A stretch of DNA of 64,000 nt from Thioclava sp. GXIMD2076 (GCF_037949795.1 NZ_CP149932.1:2531001-2595000); one strand, 5' to 3'. Positions 6,380 to 14,686 are shown, counted from the stretch's first letter. A program made the numbers and translations. Notes: generated by a model not told the origin, from the sequence alone.

Positions 6380-7691
6380 GCTGGTATTCCACATCGATGA
6401 GAGCACTCTGCCTGCGGTCACGCAAGATGGTCGGATTGATGTCGTCCTTTACGGGCCAAGGCCGATGCGCCAAGGGACGGGATCGGTCGGCAACCAACTT
6501 CCATCTGCGATTGCTGGACTCGGTGTCATGGTTGACGAACGTGCGTTTGACTTTCTTACCATCGCCATGGCGGTCATCTCTGCGGATACCTTTATTGAAC
6601 GCAGTCGTTGGGCAGCGAATGGTTGGTCCCGGGAAATAGCGCTCGATATCCCCCTTGCTCAACCAGCGATTTGGAACCCAGTTCTACCAACACTGAAGCG
6701 GGCACTCGACTTTCTCAGTGGCGATCAATGGAGCGTTTCCGTTCGATCCGGAGGCCCTCGTCCACCAAACCGAGCCGCGATATTGCGAAAACGCAAGACA
6801 GTTGGGATCGGTCCAGCAGACTGCGTTTCGCTTTTTTCTGGGGGGCTCGATAGCTTCCTCGGTGTCAGTAAGCTCGTCGCGGTCGGACGAACCCCTGTTC
6901 TCGTCAGCCATTCTTATCGTGGCGACAAGAGCTACCAGAAGGCTCTCGCGCCGCTTCTGGGTAAATCACTACCGTGGTTTGAGGCAAATGCAAATCCCGC
7001 GAATACAGGCGGCGGCCCGAACGATACCAGCATGAGGACTCGCAGTATCGGCTTCTTGGCCTATGGCGCGGCGGTCGCTAGTGCACTGGCGTCCAAGCGC
7101 GGAGCCTCACAAGGCGAGGTAGAGCTGTTCGTTCCGGAGAATGGCTTCATTGCCCTCAATGCGCCCCTTACGCGCCGGCGTGTCGGATCGCACAGTACAA
7201 GGACCACCCATCCGCATTTCCTCAGCCTCGTCCAAAACATCCTGGCCTCTGTAGGTCTGCCGATACGGCTGGTTAATGAGTTTCGCCATCAGACCAAGGG
7301 CGAGATGATGGATGAAGCGGCGCGCGCTGGACGACCGACAGAAGTCTTTTCGAAGACCGTCTCCTGTGGAAAATGGAAGCGGAAGAACACGCAGTGCGGC
7401 TATTGCGTGCCCTGCCTGATCCGACGGGCTGCCTTCTTCCGAGCCGGTATCGACGATTTAACCTCTTATCGCTATGATGTTGGTGGCGCGTGGCGAGATC
7501 CGGAAATCCGCGATGACCTTCTGGCAGTGCTTCTGGCGAGCCGTGATCGGGCAGAAAACCTGCGAACACGGGCAATTGCAAGCGGCCCACTGCCGATCAG
7601 CGTCGCCGAAAGGGACGGTTGGTTCGGTGTTCACGAGAGGGGTCTTGTAGAGATCCGCGACTACCTAAGAAGCAAAGGAATAAAGGGGTGA
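6372..7691 (+). CDS. qatC: QatC, QueC-like PP-loop ATPase of the Qat system
   Basis: The 439-aa protein has a central PP-loop SGGLDS (156-161) as in QueC 7-cyano-7-deazaguanine synthase and a QueC-type zinc site C332-x9-C342-x2-C345-x2-C348. The 150-residue N-terminal extension is not found in QueC. Housekeeping QueC works with QueD, QueE and FolE, none of which is here; the neighbours are qatA, B and D, so it is the defence enzyme. GTG 6372 is chosen over upstream ATGs because GGAGG lies 6 bases before it and it overlaps qatB by only 8 bases. Confidence 0.93.
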   Translation: MNRLVFHIDESTLPAVTQDGRIDVVLYGPRPMRQGTGSVGNQLPSAIAGLGVMVDERAFDFLTIAMAVISADTFIERSRWAANGWSREIALDIPLAQPAIWNPVLPTLKRALDFLSGDQWSVSVRSGGPRPPNRAAILRKRKTVGIGPADCVSLFSGGLDSFLGVSKLVAVGRTPVLVSHSYRGDKSYQKALAPLLGKSLPWFEANANPANTGGGPNDTSMRTRSIGFLAYGAAVASALASKRGASQGEVELFVPENGFIALNAPLTRRRVGSHSTRTTHPHFLSLVQNILASVGLPIRLVNEFRHQTKGEMMDEAARAGRPTEVFSKTVSCGKWKRKNTQCGYCVPCLIRRAAFFRAGIDDLTSYRYDVGGAWRDPEIRDDLLAVLLASRDRAENLRTRAIASGPLPISVAERDGWFGVHERGLVEIRDYLRSKGIKG

Positions 7692-8455
7692 TCGATTTTC
7701 ACTGCCATCTCGATCTGTTTCCTCGACCGCAAGCGGTCACGTCGCAAGTCGAGGCGGCAAGGATCTATATGCTCTCGGTAACAACCACCCCAAAGGCATT
7801 CGCTAAGACGGCTCGCCTTCCGGCCAAGGCATCCAGAATTCGGACCGCGCTCGGCCTTCACCCACAACTCGCTCATGAACGACATCAGGAGGTCGACCTT
7901 TTTTGTCGCCTGGTCTCGGAGACCCGCTACGTTGGAGAGATCGGGCTTGACGGTGGAAATGAATTCGCTCGGCACATTGTTCTCCAGAAGGAAGTCTTCA
8001 ACAGACTGTTGCGTTCTTGCTCTGACGCGGGCGGCAAGATCCTATCCATTCACAGTAGGCATGCGAGCGGCGAGGTACTGGAAGCTTTGAAGCAACACCC
8101 GGGGTGTGGAACACCAGTCTTGCACTGGTTTACAGGTTCAATCCGTGACGCCGAACGCGCCGTCGGGATGGGGGCCTGGTTCTCGGTCGGCCTGCCGATG
8201 CTGCGTAGCAAGCGGGCCGGATCGCTGCTGGCCAAGATACCCAGAGAGCGCATTCTAACGGAGACGGATGCCCCCTTTGCATCGACCAAGGGTGATGCAT
8301 ATCCTCATGCTGCCTTGTCGTCTGCAGTTGCGGAGCTGGCAAAGCATTGGAAATGCACGCCGGTAGATGCCCAGAAGACCCTCGCAGTTAATCTAAGGAC
8401 GATGGCCGAGCATGGAAATACGGCTAGAGCTCTCCAGCGTTCGCATCTGGTGTAG
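7688..8455 (+). CDS. qatD: QatD, TatD-family metal-dependent nuclease of the Qat system
   Basis: The 255-aa product follows the TatD TIM-barrel hydrolase pattern: H5-x-H7 (DFHCHLD), E84 in GEIGLDG, H122 in SIHSRH, H146 in VLHWFTG and D194 in TETDAPF. These residues bind two metals in TatD DNases. The GTG start overlaps the qatC stop (GTGA), so the pair is translationally coupled. It is shorter than the nearest in-frame ATG-less extension in the same frame, which is shadow of qatC. A DNase function within Qat is inferred from the family. Confidence 0.92.
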   Translation: MIDFHCHLDLFPRPQAVTSQVEAARIYMLSVTTTPKAFAKTARLPAKASRIRTALGLHPQLAHERHQEVDLFCRLVSETRYVGEIGLDGGNEFARHIVLQKEVFNRLLRSCSDAGGKILSIHSRHASGEVLEALKQHPGCGTPVLHWFTGSIRDAERAVGMGAWFSVGLPMLRSKRAGSLLAKIPRERILTETDAPFASTKGDAYPHAALSSAVAELAKHWKCTPVDAQKTLAVNLRTMAEHGNTARALQRSHLV

Positions 8456-8654
8456 GCTGCGGTCAATCTGCCCCATGCCTTTGAAGTGAGCGCCAGCTGC
8501 AAGGGAGCAGGCCCGGAATCCGCCCATTACAGAAAAGTCGGTTGGGTAAGATAGGCCTCTGCCTTCGGAGGGCAGCGCGTGCGGCTTTGTTCGCGGCTCG
8601 TTCTTGGTTTACGCCTTATTTCGTTCAGGGTTCGGCAGGGTTCAGATGGCTAAT

Positions 8655-8676
8655 AACCGCACCGAAACCGCACCGA
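8655..8676. repeat. Two tandem copies of an 11-bp unit
   Basis: AACCGCACCGA occurs twice without spacer. It lies in the 8456-8693 stretch, which otherwise shows no gene or clear signal and separates the convergent qat operon and phage late operon. It may be sequence left by earlier insertions. No function is proposed. Confidence 0.5.
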
Positions 8677-8693
8677 TATCCGCCATACGCTGA

Positions 8694-8717
8694 AAGGGGA
8701 GCCAACCGGCTCCCCTT
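8694..8717 (-). terminator. Bidirectional terminator at the end of the late operon
   Basis: A perfect 10-bp stem (8694-8703 with 8708-8717) with an AACC loop is flanked by AAA on the left and TTCTT on the right. On the minus strand it begins 13 bases after the stop of the truncated late gene; on the plus strand it could stop read-through from qatD. Confidence 0.7.
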
Positions 8718-8730
8718 CTTCGTTACCGGA

Positions 8731-8862
8731 TCACTTCACCAGACCGGCCAGCGTCGAAACCTTGGACTCGGCCAGATCCGCCAGCACAGCATCGGACAGC
8801 CCGAGCTTGGCAATGGCGTCGGGCACTGAGGTCTGTGCAAATGCGACAGCGGCTTGTATCAG
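8731..8862 (-). pseudogene. C-terminal remnant of a phage late gene
   Basis: Forty-three codons are open between an in-frame TAG (8863-8865) and the TGA at 8731. The translation (for example AIAKLGLSDAVLADLAES) is protein-like, but no start codon or SD is present. It is followed by the operon terminator, so it looks like the 3' end of the original last late gene whose 5' part was lost when the acetyltransferase gene was acquired at its upstream edge. The parent family is not recognised. Confidence 0.5.
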
Positions 8863-8871
8863 CTATGTCGA

Positions 8872-9636
8872 CTAGATCGAAACTTTCTCAATTTCAGCAG
8901 CCAGATCCAACCGCTGACTTGGATATTTCGAGATTTCATTGCGCTCTATGCGCTCCATGAGACCCTCGGCAAATGCCCGAGGATCATCTACCGGCAAACC
9001 TGAAAAGTCCTTGCAATGATATTCCCACCATTTCAGCTTTGACAGAATCTCAATCAAATCTTCGTCGAAACGATAACGGATGACTTTTGCAGGGTTTCCT
9101 CCGACAATTGCATAAGGCGGAACATCCTTAACGACAACAGAGCCCGCAGCTACAACAGCACCATCTCCGATTGTGATGCCATTACGTATTAAAACATCCT
9201 GCCCAATCCATACGTCATTTCCTACTTTTACAGGGCCTCGCACCTCTCTCGCGGGCACCGTGGCCGGAGCACTTTGAAAATCACGAAGCAGGTGCTTTTC
9301 GTAATATTTCCGATATGTGAACAGATGAGTGCTGATGTGATGAAGCGGATGATCGCCCCTCATCAGCTTGACATTAAATGAAATCGAGCAGTAACGACCT
9401 ACCGAATGCGGCATACTCAGACCAGACTGAGTAAAAGAAAATGAGCCGAGTGATGAGAAGGTCTTCTTTGCCATCACTGAATATGGCTCTATCATGACGG
9501 GACGTTGCAGCACGAGTTGCTCGCCAAATTTATACACCCCTTTGATATTCTCCGGCATACTCAGGAAAATGTTATTACGGATGAAGAAGTCTTCGACTTT
9601 CTCAGAGTACTGAAATCTAAAAGGATAAGTGACCAT
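8872..9636 (-). CDS. Hexapeptide-repeat acetyltransferase (xenobiotic/CatB-like), probable cargo gene
   Basis: The 254-aa product has a left-handed beta-helix: GRYCSIS, a DHPLHHIST loop that resembles the catalytic-His loop of CatB-like enzymes, and VKVGNDVWIGQDVLIRNG with IGDGAVVAAGSVVVKD and the terminal VGGNPAKVIRYRF. Such enzymes use acetyl-CoA on sugars or small molecules. ATG 9636 is used; ATG 9672 or TTG 9681 would add 12-15 residues. It is clearly AT-richer than neighbours and lies after the spanin genes, where phages often carry O-antigen-modifying genes. Surface modification of the lysogen is thus a reasonable but unproven role. Confidence 0.8.
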   Translation of the reverse strand: MVTYPFRFQYSEKVEDFFIRNNIFLSMPENIKGVYKFGEQLVLQRPVMIEPYSVMAKKTFSSLGSFSFTQSGLSMPHSVGRYCSISFNVKLMRGDHPLHHISTHLFTYRKYYEKHLLRDFQSAPATVPAREVRGPVKVGNDVWIGQDVLIRNGITIGDGAVVAAGSVVVKDVPPYAIVGGNPAKVIRYRFDEDLIEILSKLKWWEYHCKDFSGLPVDDPRAFAEGLMERIERNEISKYPSQRLDLAAEIEKVSI

Positions 9637-9740
9637 GGTGACACTGCAACGTTGGGAATAAAGGATAATCATTCCTAGCAAGCGAACAACGTAAATGAAA
9701 CAAGCTATTCGTTATGAAACATCCATAGAGCGGAATAGTG

Positions 9741-10040
9741 TTAATTTGTACGCATCGAGCCAACGGCCTGTATAAACGCCTCGACCGCCACGCGCCGCCG
9801 CCCATCACAGGCGATCAGCTCATCTCCAAGGCGCGTGATGCTCACCGCGTCATCTGCCACCGTCCCGCCTGTCGAGAGAAGGGACGCCGGAGACGCGCAC
9901 GAAATGCGGGCAGCATTGGGCAAGACCACCTGCGGGCGCGGTGCTTCATCGGCCATCACCGGCCCAGTGGTCGCGGATTGACTGCAGGCGGTCAGCAGGA
10001 ATACCGGGGCCGCCAAGATCAGGGTCAGCTTCAATTTCAT
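9741..10040 (-). CDS. Rz1-like outer-membrane spanin lipoprotein
   Basis: The 99-aa product begins with a signal peptide ending in the lipobox LLTAC (Cys19), so it should be an outer-membrane lipoprotein. GGAGG lies 8 bases before ATG 10040. It starts inside the preceding Rz-like gene in another frame and extends beyond it, the typical nested Rz/Rz1 arrangement. It would join the inner-membrane Rz to disrupt the outer membrane in the last step of lysis. It is not Pro-rich like lambda Rz1, so the assignment rests on lipobox and position. Confidence 0.7.
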   Translation of the reverse strand: MKLKLTLILAAPVFLLTACSQSATTGPVMADEAPRPQVVLPNAARISCASPASLLSTGGTVADDAVSITRLGDELIACDGRRRVAVEAFIQAVGSMRTN

Positions 10041-10335
10041 CGATAAGCCTCCGTTGGGCTATGTCGCGTTCACCCTGCGCGATCGTCAGGGCGCGTTCCG
10101 CCTCGGCCAGCGCCGCGTTGGCGGCATTGACCTTCTGGATTGCTTCGGCGGTGCGCTGACGCTCTGCCAGCAGGGCTGCAGCTCTCTCCGCGTCCCATGC
10201 GGCCTGTTTGGCTGCCAACTGGGCAGTCAACCGCCACCCCTGCCCGATCCAGCCCGCACCAAACGCGATTGCAAGCACTGCCGCGATTACGCTCGCCTTG
10301 AACCACACCGGAAGGATCAGGCCGCTGAGAGACAT
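9946..10335 (-). CDS. Rz-like inner-membrane spanin
   Basis: The 129-aa product has one N-terminal membrane segment (about residues 10-28) followed by a long Ala/Glu/Gln/Arg coiled coil (35-100). This is the i-spanin plan. ATG 10335 is used; it lies 19 bases inside the endolysin gene, and the longer upstream frame is shadow of that gene. Its last third contains the start of the Rz1-like lipoprotein. Confidence 0.72.
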   Translation of the reverse strand: MSLSGLILPVWFKASVIAAVLAIAFGAGWIGQGWRLTAQLAAKQAAWDAERAAALLAERQRTAEAIQKVNAANAALAEAERALTIAQGERDIAQRRLIDEIEADPDLGGPGIPADRLQSIRDHWAGDGR

Positions 10336-11090
10336 AGCCCACGCTCCGCGCTGCGACGGTTGACCAACCCGAGGATCACGCGCCCGCCCGCCTTGTTCCA
10401 CCAGGTCAGCGCCTCACATGCACCCGTGACGTTCCCAGCATTCAGGCGACGTGTGGCCGTGCTACGGCCCGCGCTGGAGATCCCGACGTTGATCGCGAAG
10501 CTGGACCACGCGGCGCCGCGGCTGGCCGTGATCCGATTCTTGAGCGTTGCCTTGGTCAGATAACGAGACACACCGCGCCAGTATTCCAGCGCCTCGGCCT
10601 GCATGATTGCGACGCACTGCGCCCGCGTCTTGGTCATGCCGATATGAACGCCGCGCGTGGTGCCTGCGCAGATCGTCGGCACACCCACGATATCAAGATA
10701 AGCCTTCAACCGCATGCCCTCCCATTGCTCGATATGCGGCAAGGCCACGGCCATGATCTGCGCCTCGCTGACGGCAGCGCCGGCCACCAGCGGGCCACGG
10801 TCGGGCACATCAGCCCGCGCGACACCGAGGGACGCCAGAATGATGATCAGCAGGACAGCTAGCATTCGCAGCCACTGGACCCACGCGCGGGAGGTTTGCC
10901 GCACCAGCCGACCGGCAAGCCCCGCGATCAGCAGGCCGACGACGAGGCACCAGCGCAGCACGGGGTCCATATCGATGCCCGTGAAGGCGAAAAGGATCTC
11001 GGGCGCAATCAGCACTAGCAACCCGAGGACGTTGAACCAGAAAGAATAGGCGAGGATGACGACGCGCCATGCGTCAGGGATAAGCTTCAT
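10317..11090 (-). CDS. Endolysin: GH24 lysozyme with N-terminal membrane domain
   Basis: Residues 110-257 are a phage lysozyme with the T4-type E-8-D-5-T triad: E124 (EQWEG), D133 and T139 (VGVPT). Residues 1-92 hold about three hydrophobic segments (9-28, 44-62, 75-92), starting KLIPDAW, which looks like a small phage membrane or holin-like module fused to the enzyme. A normal GH24 endolysin has only about 150-180 residues. ATG 11090 has GGAG 7 bases upstream. The last hydrophobic segment could act as a signal-anchor release element, but the extra segments are unusual. Confidence 0.85.
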   Translation of the reverse strand: MKLIPDAWRVVILAYSFWFNVLGLLVLIAPEILFAFTGIDMDPVLRWCLVVGLLIAGLAGRLVRQTSRAWVQWLRMLAVLLIIILASLGVARADVPDRGPLVAGAAVSEAQIMAVALPHIEQWEGMRLKAYLDIVGVPTICAGTTRGVHIGMTKTRAQCVAIMQAEALEYWRGVSRYLTKATLKNRITASRGAAWSSFAINVGISSAGRSTATRRLNAGNVTGACEALTWWNKAGGRVILGLVNRRSAERGLCLSAA

Positions 11091-11104
11091 TCCATTTCTC
11101 CATG

Positions 11105-11129
11105 AAAAAGCCCCGCTCGATGGCGGGGC
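11105..11129 (-). terminator. Terminator between lysis genes
   Basis: On the minus strand a 7-bp GC stem (GCCCCGC/GCGGGGC) with a CATCGA loop is followed by TTTTT. It is downstream of the 148-aa gene and just before the endolysin SD, so it may set the lysis gene ratio. Confidence 0.65.
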
Positions 11130-11132
11130 GTG

Positions 11133-11579
11133 TCAGTTCCAGAACTTGGATCGTGTGGCCCAGAGGAAGGCCCGATCGCCATTCCGCCCGTGACAGGCGT
11201 GGCGCACATCGGAATAGCTGTCGTCCAGCTGATCCTTGGTTAGCCCAACCACCAGCGCCTCGAACTCCATGCGGCCCTTGCCTCGGATCTGTGGCTTGTC
11301 ATCGAATCGCGCCACCACGCGAACCGCGCGACCATTCCTCTCCCCAAGCCACCACTCGGGCGCGAGGAAATCGCAATCATCGCGGTATCGCTCCGCCCAG
11401 CCCTTGATCCGCACCCCTTCCGGCGTCTCGGTAACCTCCGTGATATGCAGGGGCCCCGAGACCGGCCAGAAGGCGCTTTCCACCACAGGCGGGACCGTTG
11501 TGATGAATAGCCAACCGAGGACCAGCCGGAGCCATATCTGGCGCTCTCGCGCGAGCTGCCGCCACATTGCGTTGATCAT
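11133..11579 (-). CDS. Membrane-anchored phage protein of unknown function
   Basis: The 148-aa product has one N-terminal membrane segment (about 16-33) and a soluble remainder with four Cys/Trp-rich stretches, likely periplasmic. Its ATG overlaps the holin stop by four bases. It lies inside the lysis cassette between holin and endolysin; an antiholin, accessory lysis or exclusion role is possible. No family is recognised. Confidence 0.65.
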   Translation of the reverse strand: MINAMWRQLARERQIWLRLVLGWLFITTVPPVVESAFWPVSGPLHITEVTETPEGVRIKGWAERYRDDCDFLAPEWWLGERNGRAVRVVARFDDKPQIRGKGRMEFEALVVGLTKDQLDDSYSDVRHACHGRNGDRAFLWATRSKFWN

Positions 11580-11965
11580 TTCTTGCTACCCGTGAACTTT
11601 GAACTTTGCGCATCGATCATCGCGATCACGACCTTGGCGACGGACATGCCGCCCACGCCCGCCAGAAACCCCGCCGTGGTGGCGTCCCCGGCATCCGGCC
11701 ACATCCCGACACCAGAGAGCCACTTGGCAATGACAGGCCCCAAATAGCGGGCGAAGATCGCGCCCGTGATGACCGCCGTCACGCCATCGATCAGGATGCG
11801 CAGGAAGCTGATCGGGCTCCTGCCCTTGATCTCCATGATCCAGCGCACGGCGCCACCGACGCCGCCAGAGACATAGATCTGCCCCGCCGCGCCCGTGCCC
11901 CATGTGATGATCAGGGAGATATAGAGCCCGACGTTCTCCCACAGGCTCGGGTCTTTCTCAGGCAT
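11576..11965 (-). CDS. Putative holin
   Basis: The 129-aa product has two to three hydrophobic segments (about 15-40, 50-78, 95-115) and a charged Lys-rich end (SSKFTGSKK), the usual look of a phage holin, and it precedes the endolysin and spanin genes. ATG 11965 is chosen because AGGAAGG lies upstream; an in-frame TTG at 11986 is possible. It would form the inner-membrane holes that time lysis. Confidence 0.65.
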   Translation of the reverse strand: MPEKDPSLWENVGLYISLIITWGTGAAGQIYVSGGVGGAVRWIMEIKGRSPISFLRILIDGVTAVITGAIFARYLGPVIAKWLSGVGMWPDAGDATTAGFLAGVGGMSVAKVVIAMIDAQSSKFTGSKK

Positions 11966-12002
11966 CTTGCCCGCCTTCCTGCGCAATGCGCCTCATGCTC
12001 AT

Positions 12003-12029
12003 AAAAAAGCCCGCCTCCAGGGCGGGTTG
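12003..12029 (-). terminator. Terminator between tail fibre and lysis genes
   Basis: On the minus strand an AACCCGCC/GGCGGGCTT-type stem with a TGGA loop runs into TTTTTT. It separates the virion genes from the holin gene. Confidence 0.7.
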
Positions 12030-12053
12030 CAATTCAGTGGTATCCGGCGCCGA

Positions 12054-12794
12054 TTAAACCCCGAGGATGCCTCGACGACGACAGATGCCGCGGAGAACGC
12101 GATACACAAAGTCACGTTCATCATCGGACGCCCATTTGTTGAAAACAGCCCATGCAGCAACATCTCCGGAGGTCGTGGCGACATTGCTGTAGTCGGCGCC
12201 GGCTTTCAAAACCCCCGTACCAAGAATACGTGTTCCAGTGAGAGATGCCTCTCCCTCTTCCGGAGAGCGAAAGCCGTGGGTCATGTCTGCAATCAGACGA
12301 CCGCTCGCGGAAAACTGTCCAACGAGGCACTTCCACGAAGCATGATAGGAATTATCCGTATTAGCGATCGTCAAGCCGCGCAGCGCGGGGGTACCTGACT
12401 CGCTGAAATAGGCTTGCAAGCTTGCACCAGAAGCACCAGTTCCAAGCAACAGGCCACTCTGCCCCGTAGTGTTCTTGTTGCCGATATAGGAAGATACGGT
12501 ATTTGTACCGTAGTTTTGCGATCGCGCCACAGCAAAGACGGTGATCTCACTCGTCTCAGCAACTAAATTGATCCCACCAGCGTTGACCCCAGTACCTCCA
12601 CGCACATAGTTTTCAGCGATCAGCGGTACTGCATCCGTACCCTGAAGGTTAAGCCCACCTGATGCGTGGTTTCTGCGCGATTGCAAAAGCGAACGCCCGC
12701 CGAACCCCCAGCTCAAACAGTTTTCGATCAACGGAACATCCATGATGGCCGCATACGCGGCATAATCCGCGCCATTATCCGTGATAGTCGTCAT
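12054..12794 (-). CDS. Phage tail-end protein, possibly LamG-like
   Basis: The 246-aa product starts at ATG 12794 with a strong AAGGAGGG 7 bases upstream. It is rich in Gly, Ser and Thr with beta-prone repeats, and ends AAWAVFNKWASDDERDF, a pattern reminiscent of the last strand and helix of LamG/concanavalin-like carbohydrate-binding domains in tail proteins. It follows the sialidase-like fibre and so may be a distal receptor-binding subunit. The family is not firmly recognised. Confidence 0.6.
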   Translation of the reverse strand: MTTITDNGADYAAYAAIMDVPLIENCLSWGFGGRSLLQSRRNHASGGLNLQGTDAVPLIAENYVRGGTGVNAGGINLVAETSEITVFAVARSQNYGTNTVSSYIGNKNTTGQSGLLLGTGASGASLQAYFSESGTPALRGLTIANTDNSYHASWKCLVGQFSASGRLIADMTHGFRSPEEGEASLTGTRILGTGVLKAGADYSNVATTSGDVAAWAVFNKWASDDERDFVYRVLRGICRRRGILGV

Positions 12795-12807
12795 GTCTCG
12801 ACCCTCC

Positions 12808-14673
12808 TTAGGCCGTGTATTCAACTGCGGTGTAGACAGTGTTCGAGGTGATCTCGGGGCTACCGTCGATTACAGATTGTTCATCAATACAGAAGTACTT
12901 GATGCCGTGATTGCCGGATCCGCGCAGATCGGTAACGACATGGATCTTTCCGTCTTCTGTGCCAACAATGCCGGGGCTTGAAGAAGGCCCTTCCTCCAAG
13001 AGAACGGTGTACGACCATGTCTGGCAATCGTCTTCAGACAAGCAGAGGCTTGTATGATCTCGCTCAGCGCTAAGGTTCATCAACATCGCTACTCGGCCCG
13101 AGGGCAGTCGCACTAGATCTATGCGGCTACTGGGGGTCTCTCCGAGCGCGGTAAAAGCGACAGGCTCGGACCATGTTTCATCGTCTGGGTCATACCGCGC
13201 CTCATAATATTCCTCGCTTGTCCGGCAGATTGTGTACAACCCACCTCCATCCGTCTCGATCACGCAGGGCTCCGGGAAGCTCCATAGCGCGCTATCCTCC
13301 AAGGGAAGAGCTAGGACGCCCTCCCATTCGTGGTGCTCTTTGTGGAAACGATAAATCAAGCGACCGATTTGCTCAGCAAAGGGTACTGCCGTCCCGAAGC
13401 CACCGGTGCCATAAGTATGAACAGCGTGAGTGTGTCCGCCCCAACTGAAAGATCCATATGGCATTCCGAGTGCGACGAACTTGGGCTTTGTGAAAACAAA
13501 TTGCGATTGCAGCGCTAGAGGGTTGGTAAGGCAAACGCTCCAAGTGCAATCCTGCCGATCATATATCCCTTCCTCACCGCCGAACTTTGCGGTGTGGTGA
13601 AGATAGCGAATGTACAGCCGATCATCGACTACATCCATCGTAGGCTCGGTACAGCGGCCATCCGCGTTCACAGGATCCGGCGCGATATAAGCTGCGTCCT
13701 TGAAAGTTATGCCTCCGTCGTCAGTATACATGAGAACCACGAAGGATCCTGCTTGCTCTCCCAATGGATTTGTATTCGATGGTGCCCAAAGGCCTGTAAA
13801 ACTTACAAAGATGCGACTCCCTATAACGGCAATCTGTGGGCTTAGCGCCGCGTTCCGCTGCATATAATCTGGGTCTGATGTGTCTTTTATGACGACGCCG
13901 CCATTACGAATGAACTGAGATGGACTGGATGGCGGCTCATACCCGCGCGACCGCAAATATCCTCCTGTAGCGAAGACCTTCTGGCTAGCGCGATGAAGCG
14001 CAGGGGGGAGCGGATCGTAAACCTCATCCAACGCCGCTCCGACATAGCCCGACCGCGATTTCGGATCGCGAGAGAACATCGGAACGCCACGCTTATCGGC
14101 AAATGGGGTATCGTCCTCGAACGCCGACCCAGAGATCTTCACACCGCCAATTTTCAGGCCATCGGGGCCGAACGACACGCCGATATTCCCGAGCTTGTCC
14201 CTCAGACCGAACCAGACATCCTCGAACGCCGAGCTCGAGAGATGCACCCCGCCGATGCTAAAGCCTTCGGCGTCGCGAGTGATGCCGAGGACGCCGTAGG
14301 CATCACGCACAAGGCCATCGGTGTCATCGCTAACCACCGACGCCAGCATTGCCAGAGTAAAGCGCTCAAGCAGCGTCATTGCGGCATTTGTGACGCCATT
14401 CGTGATCGTGTCGGCCGACTGCGTGCCGGTGTGATTGGCGCGGTCTTTTGCAGCAGTAACCTGTGCAAGAATGTCCTGCAGTGCGTCCTCATCGCCCATC
14501 GTTTGCAGGATGGCGACAAGCGCAGCGCGGAACGGCGCTAGCTGGATCTGATAACGGCCGCTCGTCGCATCGCCCACTGGAAGCGGTGCGCCCACAGGCT
14601 CGTTCGGTAGCCCGTCGCCTGTATAGCGATTAAAGTCGCGCAGCGCCGCGTTTATGTCATCAAGAATTGCCAT
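12808..14673 (-). CDS. Tail fibre/spike with sialidase-like propeller
   Basis: The 621-aa product starts at ATG 14673 (GGAGG just upstream). Residues 1-130 resemble a virion-attachment region, and 140-210 hold two copies of a repeat (GGVHLSSSAFED, GGVKISGSAFED). From about 250 onward lies a six-bladed sialidase-type propeller with Asp-box-like motifs (TDDGGITFKDA, SEDDCQTWSY). It probably binds or cleaves a surface glycan of the host; cleavage is not shown, as the Arg triad of sialidases cannot be assigned by eye. Confidence 0.72.
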   Translation of the reverse strand: MAILDDINAALRDFNRYTGDGLPNEPVGAPLPVGDATSGRYQIQLAPFRAALVAILQTMGDEDALQDILAQVTAAKDRANHTGTQSADTITNGVTNAAMTLLERFTLAMLASVVSDDTDGLVRDAYGVLGITRDAEGFSIGGVHLSSSAFEDVWFGLRDKLGNIGVSFGPDGLKIGGVKISGSAFEDDTPFADKRGVPMFSRDPKSRSGYVGAALDEVYDPLPPALHRASQKVFATGGYLRSRGYEPPSSPSQFIRNGGVVIKDTSDPDYMQRNAALSPQIAVIGSRIFVSFTGLWAPSNTNPLGEQAGSFVVLMYTDDGGITFKDAAYIAPDPVNADGRCTEPTMDVVDDRLYIRYLHHTAKFGGEEGIYDRQDCTWSVCLTNPLALQSQFVFTKPKFVALGMPYGSFSWGGHTHAVHTYGTGGFGTAVPFAEQIGRLIYRFHKEHHEWEGVLALPLEDSALWSFPEPCVIETDGGGLYTICRTSEEYYEARYDPDDETWSEPVAFTALGETPSSRIDLVRLPSGRVAMLMNLSAERDHTSLCLSEDDCQTWSYTVLLEEGPSSSPGIVGTEDGKIHVVTDLRGSGNHGIKYFCIDEQSVIDGSPEITSNTVYTAVEYTA

Positions 14674-14686
14674 AGGGCCTCCAAAT

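Noticed and set aside
8655..8676. Start of a CRISPR array
   Set aside because: Only two units of 11 bp without spacers; no CRISPR array or cas gene is seen anywhere in the window.
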